DNA of 7,306 nucleotides, taken from positions 1-7,306 of the forward strand of contig CALGLS010000083.1 in the NCBI GenBank assembly GCA_937959375.1. The letters run 5' to 3'. A program made the translations under genes and the position numbers. The notes under the pieces are model-generated. The model had not been told where the DNA came from. It searched no databases and saw nothing but the letters and a program-made list of their open reading frames with translations. Position 1 is the stretch's first letter. Each line of letters opens with the position of its first letter. This document shows, piece by piece, positions 1-4,840 of the stretch. Origin of the DNA: an uncultured Saprospiraceae bacterium. Lineage in GTDB: Bacteria; Bacteroidota; Bacteroidia; Chitinophagales; Saprospiraceae.

Positions 1-3000
1 TTCCTGCACAATTACAATCTGCATCATATACATCTCCTGTTGTACAATCATCTCCGTCGCTACAAGCTGTTCCTTCTAAATTTCCATTACAAGGATCACA
101 ACCATCAGGAATACCATCTCCATCTTCATCAGCTGTATCGTCAGATCCTGTACAAATATCGTCTGCATCACAAATACCATCGTTATCTGAATCTACAAAT
201 GTTCCTACACAATTACAATCACCATCTTCCTGATCGTTAGTTGTACAATCATCACCATCATCACAAGCTGTTCCAGCAGGGCTACACAGAGTAACATTTA
301 CATAAAAATCACATGGCAATGTATTACCACATTCATCCGTAATTAAATATACAATTTGAGTTGTTCCTTCAGGGAAAACACTACCAGGCGTTGGACCACC
401 AATCTGAGTTACTGTAACTCCAGCTTCAAAGCAATTGCTTGTTGCTGTTGGAAGTTCCCAATCAACAATCTCTTCAGAAGAGTTGATATCTCCAGGACAG
501 TTTGTTAATTCTAAGATAGCAGGAACTTCATTTACAGTAACCTGGAAGACACAGCCTTCAAAGTTGAAACAAGAATCGATGGCTGCATAGTTAACGAAAG
601 TAGTTCCTATTGGGAACGCTTCTCCGTTAGCAGGACCATCATCTGTTCTATTTACAAAAGCTTCATTAATATAGCAATCAGTAGATGCTGTTGGTTCAGT
701 CCAACTAACAACAGAAGAACCAGCTCCTGGCAGTGCATCGACTACAATATTTTCAACACAAGTAACTTCCAGATTTGTAGGGACGGCCTCTATAGTTACG
801 TCAAATGTGCAAATTTCTTCGTTTCCGCAATCGTCAGTGTATTTGTAAGCGATTACAGAAGTTCCAATTGGGAATTCACTACCAGCTGGTAAGCCTTGGA
901 TTTGTTCAATAACTAATTCCGCAGGTTCACCAATTGTCGTTTCACAAGTCACATCAATATTTACCTGATAATTATTACATCCAACTATTTCAAAGGTGCT
1001 TTCAGCATCTTCTGAATCATTTCGAATCAACCATTGATGGCCTTCAAAACTTGGTTGAATATAAGACTGACCTTCAGGAAGTGTAAAGTACAATACTTCT
1101 GTATTTCCATTTAACCAATATATATCAACAGAACATTCTCCATTGTTAACAAATTCAACTTGGACTTCTTCGCAAACTCCATCTCCAGAATCATCTCCAG
1201 AAGTAGTACAAGCATCGCCTTTTACTTTTATTTCGTCTAAATCCCAAACAGCATTAGCGGCACCATTGCCAACACGACAATAAGCTCTTAATTCAAAACT
1301 GAATGTGGCATTTGAAGTAACTTCAAAATCAGAGTTATTTGAGAAATCAAAAGACTCTAAAGTCCAATCATTTGTTGTACTAATATCATCTTGAGAGTAA
1401 ATTAATTGTCCATCTTTTTTAACTCGAATGAGATATTTGGTCGGATAGTTATTTGGGCCACTTGATCCATTAATCCAGTCATAGTTAAGTGGAGCTTTTT
1501 CAAAAAATTCAAGGCCAGTTAATTGACCATCTTCTGCTGGGTCTACAGTAACGTCAAATTTAACAGCCCAGTCAGCGTCATAATCAGACGCATAACAATT
1601 AGTCTGAGTTCCTACACACATACCCACTGAGCCGTTTACACCAGGTGTACAACTATGATTACCTAAATCACGGCGTACATTTGTAGCAGAACTTGTAATA
1701 GCAGTATTATTAATTGTCTGTGCGGTAAATTCACTAAAATCTGCATTAGAGCCATCTCCAGAATTACTATAACAATTTTCTAAATCATAATATGCTAATG
1801 TAAAATTATTACAAGAAGTTCCACCTGAACTTGTAGTTTCTCCAAGGCAAACATCATCTATAAAAATCTTTCCAACTACACCTGTTTGCCAAAACCAAGC
1901 TTGAACGTAAACCGTGTTAACAGGAGCCACATCAGATACACTATATTGTGTATAAGTACTATTGTTTACATCAATTTCAACTTGGGTGTTTTGAATGGTA
2001 TTCCAATTGGCATCAAAGAACTCAATACCTGCCCCTGCCCAATCAGGATTATTAACTGCCTTAGCCCAAAAATTAACCGTATATTGTTGACCTACAACTA
2101 CTTGAGCTGAAGACTGTCCAAAACCACCACTACCGCCTTGTATTCTCATAGCGTTCAAACCAGAGTAAACATTTGGAGCATAGTTGATTATACTACAATA
2201 TCCCCAATCATTCCAAGGGTATACACCATCTTCAAAACTTGGATTTGCAAGATTGTTAGTTGCACAAGGATCTGATGTGCCACCTCCTGAGGAAGGACAT
2301 GGAAATTCAAAAACAGCTTCCGCTAAAAAGTTATGATCTCTATCCGTCCATGCACCATTTGACTTCAGTATACGAGTATAGTGCTCTACACCATTTGAAT
2401 TATTAGGCTCTCCACTATTCCAATTTGTATAAGAAGAGGTTCCACCTGTCCAAACAAAGTTTCCTTCGCTAGCTTCATCGGTATAACCAATCCAGGCATA
2501 GTCAGCCATAATACCATTTCTAATGTATTCATTTTCTTCTGCATCATTGACAACAGCTAAGTGACCACCGTAGCTTTCTGCTAAAGATTTAGCCGCTTGC
2601 CACGTATAATTATTTGAATTAGTGCAAAAATATTTACTTCCATTAAACTCACCTAAGAAAATTAAATCACTAAGTTCATTTGGTATTTGACTACAATCAG
2701 GCGTACCTCCAGAAGATTGACCAGGTCCAGTAATAGATGAATTAATACTTATTGAACCAGGCGTAGTAGTAGAACCTGTACAATTTGTAGTAGCTACTGG
2801 TTCAGTCCATGTAGCAGAAGCCGACACAGCACCTGGTAAAGCAGTAATGCTTACATCTTGAGGACATGTTGCATCAATATTTGGATCATCAGTAGCAGCA
2901 ATTGGTTCCTGAAATTCCAAAACAGTTATGATCGCATCACAAGAAGATGTAAAACCGAATTCATCTTCGATATCAAGTGTAACCACTTGTTGTCCAACAT

Positions 3001-4210
3001 CAGCTAGTGTAAAAGAACTTGGCGTAACCGTTACACTAGTTAATTGAGCACCACAGCTTCCGTAAGAACCTTTATCAATTGTAGTTGTAGGAATTGTGAT
3101 AGAACCTGACTCAGGTAACTGTACAAATACGTTTGGCTTACAACCAGCGATAGGTGCTTTCTTTTGTGTAAGACTTGTAAAGGTTTCACTGAATTCAAGG
3201 TTGGTATCATTTATTGTACCATTGATTTCATAGATCAAACCATCACTAAGAATAGTTCCTCCAATATTTCCTGTCGCATTTTGAACAATAGAACCACAGA
3301 TCGTTAAATCTATGCTACCATTATTGCTAAAAGATGTATTGTTTGTCAATACACCAGCATCAAGAATGTTTATTGTTGAATTATTTTCAAATGTACCATC
3401 GTTAACTAAATCACCAGAAAGCCCCAAGCTTCCGTTGTTTAGAAATGTATTATCATTAGCGAAATTACTACTAAAGTTGACCTGCATTTTTCCATTATTG
3501 GTAAGGACAGAACTATTAGTAAGATCACAAGTACATTCGAAGTAAGCTTGATTATGGTTCGTTAAATAACCAGAACCGTTAAGAATCAAAGTTGACCCAA
3601 CAGCTGAGTTTAAAACACCATAGTTATCAAAAGAACCATTGATAGTAAGCGTAGCAACACTTTCAATAGTTCCATAATTATTAATACTTGTACCAGCTAC
3701 ATTGGTTACGTTTCCAAAGTTGGTAACCGCTCCATAGTTATTGAAAGAACCATCTAAAATCTGCAAGGCGCCAGAAGCTGCATTGTCGATAATACCATAG
3801 TTTTCTAGGTTATTGTAACTTTTAAATTCACCGTCGTTATCAAATGTGATTGAACCAGCGTTGATAAAAAGCTCGTTGCTATTTACCATACCCCCTTCAA
3901 AATTAATGATAACTCCAATGTTATAAATCACTGTATTAAAGGTCAGTGTACCTCCATTTTGAATGGTGTAATCAATTAGATAACTACCTTCGTAAATTGG
4001 GAAATTCCCCCCTTGAGGAGTTCCTGGCACTATTGCAGTGTAACCGGTAGTTGGCACTCCGCCAGACCAGTTAGCCGAATTCGACCAATCTGCATCGACA
4101 TCCCCCGTCCAAACAGATGTTTGTGCAAACAACCCCGTAGCCAGCAGCATAAATAACAAAGCTGGGAGGAGACGTAACACACCTTTAAAATTTTTGTAAT
4201 GAATTTTCAT
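1..4210 (-). CDS. Mosaic secreted adhesin (signal peptide, beta-solenoid, C-type lectin, CBM-like, VHL beta, HYR and Ca-binding repeats); C-terminus outside window
   Basis: The reading frame is open from ATG 4208-4210 to the window edge, giving 1403 residues and no stop, so the C-terminus is missing. Domain order by residue: signal peptide 1-29; 'VWTGDVDADW…NW' module 31-97; Asn-rich solenoid repeats 98-335; Ig-like 357-431; HYR-like from about 439; C-type lectin 506-638; CBM4/9-like 646-790; beta-rich unassigned domain 797-998; VHL beta domain 1014-1085; HYR-like repeats 1086-1307; Cys/Asp-rich calcium-type repeats from 1308. No enzymatic motif is visible. The inferred role is a cell-surface or released adhesin binding glycans and possibly other ligands. 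A T9SS sorting domain would be expected at the missing C-terminus but cannot be seen. The ATG is chosen because a signal peptide follows directly; no Shine-Dalgarno precedes it, as is usual in Bacteroidota. The upstream gene on the same strand ends in its own terminator 630 bp away, so this gene is probably transcribed separately. Confidence 0.93.
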   Translation of the reverse strand, partial: MKIHYKNFKGVLRLLPALLFMLLATGLFAQTSVWTGDVDADWSNSANWSGGVPTTGYTAIVPGTPQGGNFPIYEGSYLIDYTIQNGGTLTFNTVIYNIGVIINFEGGMVNSNELFINAGSITFDNDGEFKSYNNLENYGIIDNAASGALQILDGSFNNYGAVTNFGNVTNVAGTSINNYGTIESVATLTINGSFDNYGVLNSAVGSTLILNGSGYLTNHNQAYFECTCDLTNSSVLTNNGKMQVNFSSNFANDNTFLNNGSLGLSGDLVNDGTFENNSTINILDAGVLTNNTSFSNNGSIDLTICGSIVQNATGNIGGTILSDGLIYEINGTINDTNLEFSETFTSLTQKKAPIAGCKPNVFVQLPESGSITIPTTTIDKGSYGSCGAQLTSVTVTPSSFTLADVGQQVVTLDIEDEFGFTSSCDAIITVLEFQEPIAATDDPNIDATCPQDVSITALPGAVSASATWTEPVATTNCTGSTTTPGSISINSSITGPGQSSGGTPDCSQIPNELSDLIFLGEFNGSKYFCTNSNNYTWQAAKSLAESYGGHLAVVNDAEENEYIRNGIMADYAWIGYTDEASEGNFVWTGGTSSYTNWNSGEPNNSNGVEHYTRILKSNGAWTDRDHNFLAEAVFEFPCPSSGGGTSDPCATNNLANPSFEDGVYPWNDWGYCSIINYAPNVYSGLNAMRIQGGSGGFGQSSAQVVVGQQYTVNFWAKAVNNPDWAGAGIEFFDANWNTIQNTQVEIDVNNSTYTQYSVSDVAPVNTVYVQAWFWQTGVVGKIFIDDVCLGETTSSGGTSCNNFTLAYYDLENCYSNSGDGSNADFSEFTAQTINNTAITSSATNVRRDLGNHSCTPGVNGSVGMCVGTQTNCYASDYDADWAVKFDVTVDPAEDGQLTGLEFFEKAPLNYDWINGSSGPNNYPTKYLIRVKKDGQLIYSQDDISTTNDWTLESFDFSNNSDFEVTSNATFSFELRAYCRVGNGAANAVWDLDEIKVKGDACTTSGDDSGDGVCEEVQVEFVNNGECSVDIYWLNGNTEVLYFTLPEGQSYIQPSFEGHQWLIRNDSEDAESTFEIVGCNNYQVNIDVTCETTIGEPAELVIEQIQGLPAGSEFPIGTSVIAYKYTDDCGNEEICTFDVTIEAVPTNLEVTCVENIVVDALPGAGSSVVSWTEPTASTDCYINEAFVNRTDDGPANGEAFPIGTTFVNYAAIDSCFNFEGCVFQVTVNEVPAILELTNCPGDINSSEEIVDWELPTATSNCFEAGVTVTQIGGPTPGSVFPEGTTQIVYLITDECGNTLPCDFYVNVTLCSPAGTACDDGDDCTTNDQEDGDCNCVGTFVDSDNDGICDADDICTGSDDTADEDGDGIPDGCDPCNGNLEGTACSDGDDCTTGDVYDADCNCAG
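2..289 (-). repeat. Cys/Asp-rich calcium-type repeats, TSP3-like (adhesin residues 1308-1403, array continues outside window)
   Basis: The array contains 'GTACDDGDDCTTND…DGDCNCVGTF', then a thrombospondin type 3-like run 'DSDNDGICDADD' and 'DEDGDGIPDGCDPCNG', then a second 'GTACSDGDDCTTGDVYDADCNCAG'. DxDxDG loops with paired cysteines bind calcium in TSP3 repeats. The 'CDDGD.CT.ND….DCNC.GT' module also occurs in the neighbouring Gene A product. The array is cut by the window edge, so its length is unknown. It probably forms a calcium-rigidified stalk. Confidence 0.75.
290..955 (-). repeat. HYR-like repeats of the adhesin (residues 1086-1307)
   Basis: Two to three successive units carry the HYR (hyalin repeat) pattern: 'C…I.V.A.PGAGSSVVSWTEP.A.TDC', then 'G..FPIGTTFVNY.A.D.C.N' and 'C.F.VTV'. 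The same pattern recurs with 'NCPGDI…VDWELPTATSNC', 'FPEGTTQIVYLITDECGN' and 'CDFYVNV'. The first unit after the VHL domain is the second half of a HYR ('FPIGTSVIAYKYTDDCGNEE…CTFDVTI'). HYR modules are Ig-like adhesion folds. They probably space the ligand-binding domains away from the cell. Confidence 0.75.
956..1171 (-). other. von Hippel-Lindau (VHL) beta domain in the adhesin (residues 1014-1085)
   Basis: The segment reads as a VHL beta domain: 'VEFVNNG…DIYWLNG', 'YFTLPEGQSYI' and 'GHQWLIRND'. These align with human VHL 'VIFCNRS…PVWLNF', 'YPTLPPGT' and 'GHLWLFRD'. From memory of the human protein, the hydroxyproline pocket residues Trp88, Tyr98, Ser111, His115 and Trp117 correspond to Trp1032, Tyr1041, Ser1054, His1058 and Trp1060. 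Spacing is exact from Tyr98 onward and one residue shorter between Trp88 and Tyr98. His110 corresponds to Pro1053. There is no alpha domain for elongin binding; Cys1078 and the HYR-like repeats follow instead. In human VHL this domain recognises hydroxylated HIF; here it is extracellular, so the target must differ. Confidence 0.8.
1217..1822 (-). other. Unassigned beta-rich domain of about 200 residues (adhesin residues 797-998)
   Basis: It follows a Gly/Ser/Thr linker. It starts 'CNNFTLAYYDLENCYS', has several cysteines ('HSCTPG', 'MCVGTQTNCYASDYDADW'), a beta-rich core ('WAVKFDVTVDP', 'LTGLEFFEKAP', 'YLIRVKKDGQLIYSQ') and ends 'AVWDLDEIKVKGDAC'. The closing strand 'W.LDEIKVKG' resembles the last strand of jelly-roll modules such as CBM-like and PEP-CTERM-linked domains. 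I do not recognise a named family. A ligand-binding or spacer role in the adhesin is inferred from position only. Confidence 0.5.
1841..2275 (-). other. CBM4/9-like carbohydrate-binding module (adhesin residues 646-790)
   Basis: The module opens with 'NNLANPSFEDGVYPW.DWG', the N-terminal signature of CBM4/9/16/22-type jelly-roll domains. It continues with a 'G..AMRIQGGSGGFGQS' stretch, then 'QYTVNFWAKA', and closes with 'GKIFIDDVCLGE', a typical last strand ('vyiDdV.l'). These domains bind polysaccharides or serve as structural beta sandwiches. Without catalytic neighbours, a binding role fits an adhesin. The ligand cannot be told from the sequence. Confidence 0.7.
2297..2695 (-). other. C-type lectin domain with EPN motif (adhesin residues 506-638)
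   Basis: The domain shows the C-type lectin hallmarks in order: Cys529 just before the first helix 'TWQAAKSLAESYGGHLAVV', then 'EENEYI', 'AWIGYTD' (the WIG motif, Trp573), 'GEPNN' with EPN at 601-603, Glu609, 'WTD' at 621-623 and terminal Cys638. Cys529 and Cys638 fit the conserved outer disulphide. In animal lectins EPN goes with binding of mannose-type sugars through calcium, with the second Glu and the WND motif completing the site. Here WND is WTD, so one usual calcium ligand is changed, and the inner disulphide is absent. Sugar binding is inferred from the motif and is not certain. Confidence 0.85.
2918..3142 (-). other. Ig/HYR-type beta-sandwich module (residues 357-431)
   Basis: The segment starts at Cys357, contains Cys376-type and Cys423-type cysteines, and has the signature 'TVTPSSFTLADVGQQVVTL…D.FG' followed by 'C.A.ITV'. 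This matches the Ig-like/HYR-like repeats found in many Bacteroidota surface proteins, where 'F….vG.n.VtltvtD..G' marks the central strands. A partial HYR-like stretch follows ('ATCPQDVSITALPGA…W.EP.ATTNC', residues about 446-475) and leads into the lectin domain. The likely role is a structural spacer. Confidence 0.6.
3206..3919 (-). repeat. Asn/Gly-rich beta-solenoid-like repeat region of the adhesin (residues ~98-335)
   Basis: About ten degenerate units of roughly 18-24 residues recur with a core such as 'FNNYGAV', 'INNYGTI', 'FDNYGVL', 'LTNNGKM', 'FLNNGSL' and 'FENNSTI'. An aromatic or aliphatic residue precedes N-N/D-x-G, followed by alternating hydrophobic residues. This periodicity is typical of right-handed parallel beta-helices in adhesins, where Asn ladders stack at turns. 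The fold is inferred from the pattern; I do not recognise a named family. The repeats are diverged, so this is an old expansion. Two close cysteines (residues 226 and 228) interrupt the array. Confidence 0.7.
4124..4210 (-). other. Signal peptide of the mosaic adhesin
   Basis: The first 29 residues have a basic start (MKIHYKNFKGVLR), a hydrophobic core (LLPALLFMLLATGLF) and an A-Q junction at residues 29/30 (LFA/QTS), a signal peptidase I-type site. This implies Sec export to the periplasm. It also supports the ATG at 4210 as the true start. Confidence 0.88.
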
Positions 4211-4469
4211 GAGTACAATTTGTTTGTTTAAAAAGTCAAAGAAAAAGATGGATTTTAAATTATAATTATTAACAATACTTCAACATAAAGTATTTAAATA
4301 CATATCAAATACAAGCTAACTCGATCAAAAACTAAAATGTCCTAAACTATTAGAGTCGGCACATCACATAAGGACGCCATGACTCAGTTGTTAAAACAAC
4401 AATAGCTTCAAAAGAGCAATGCAAAGTTGCTTAATTGAAATACGAGGGTGTATCCAAAAAATGTCTTAT

Positions 4470-4498
4470 AGAAAAATTAAGAAGTTTGGTTAAACTTC
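4470..4498 (-). terminator. Possible weak terminator-like hairpin
   Basis: GAAGTTT (4481-4487) and AAACTTC (4492-4498) form a perfect 7-bp stem with a 4-nt loop. Read on the minus strand it is followed by TTAATTTTTCT, a short U-rich tail. It lies beyond the strong Gene A terminator and upstream of the adhesin start. It could be a backup terminator or an attenuator in a long adhesin leader. The stem has only two G-C pairs, so it may be chance. Confidence 0.3.
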
Positions 4499-4664
4499 AG
4501 TTCTAATAGAATTCGTGGGTAATTGTAAATCGTAGGTCTGCGTGAATAACAATTTTATCGTCACTAGGATAATTTCTAACAATAAAATAGAAATTGAGTA
4601 TTTACGACTAATCTCTATTATTCTCGTTTGATTCGTCTCTTGGGGAGGGGGGGGAAGGATATTA

Positions 4665-4694
4665 GTAATTGAAAGACCTTAGCGTTTCAATTAC
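4665..4694. repeat. Perfect 10-bp inverted repeat with 10-nt loop
   Basis: GTAATTGAAA at 4665-4674 is mirrored exactly by TTTCAATTAC at 4685-4694. Neither strand has a T-run next to it, so it is not a usual terminator. It could be a dyad operator or an RNA hairpin in the adhesin leader. The function is unknown. Confidence 0.45.
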
Positions 4695-4766
4695 AATAAC
4701 AAAGATAAGGGCAATAAAAGTCAGATACTTACCCAAAAAGCATTAATTATTGATTTATGATTTTTT

Positions 4767-4803
4767 AAATATAAAAGCCCTCTCAGGAATATCCTGAGAG
4801 GGC
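4767..4803 (-). terminator. Rho-independent terminator of the T9SS repeat-protein gene
   Basis: GCCCTCTCAGGA (4777-4788) pairs perfectly with TCCTGAGAGGGC (4792-4803) around a 3-nt loop. On the minus strand the stem is followed at once by TTTTATATTT (4776 down to 4767), a suitable U-rich tail. It starts 37 nt past the stop codon at 4841-4843. On the plus strand no T-run follows closely, so it serves Gene A and separates it from the adhesin gene. Confidence 0.88.
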
Positions 4804-4840
4804 CGATCTATCGTTTTATCATTTAGCCGAAGCTAAGACT

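Larger units (their letters stand above)
4211..4840. other. Non-coding intergenic region between the two minus-strand genes
   Basis: This 630-bp AT-rich stretch has no credible ORF, tRNA or rRNA. It holds the Gene A terminator, several inverted repeats (4387-4400, 4481-4498, 4571-4595, 4665-4694) and a G-rich tract at 4642-4654. The promoter and 5' leader of the adhesin gene should lie here. I searched the minus strand for the Bacteroidota promoter pattern (TTTG, about 19 bp, TAnnTTTG) and found only imperfect or badly spaced matches, so I call none. Just before the adhesin ATG the sequence is A/T-rich without a Shine-Dalgarno. Confidence 0.75.

Noticed and set aside
3312..3545. Plus-strand frame of 77 codons over the solenoid region
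   Set aside because: It is antisense to the adhesin's continuous frame and has no recognisable domain or start context.
4281..4334. Promoter for the adhesin gene on the minus strand
   Set aside because: Near matches to TAnnTTTG (for example TGTATTTG from 4313 down to 4306) have a TTTG element only about 12-13 bp away instead of about 19, so no call is justified.
4443..4463. Possible insertion-sequence end (GAGGGTGTATCC followed by an A-run)
   Set aside because: The pattern resembles IS terminal repeats in general style, but no matching inverted copy, target duplication or transposase is visible in the region.
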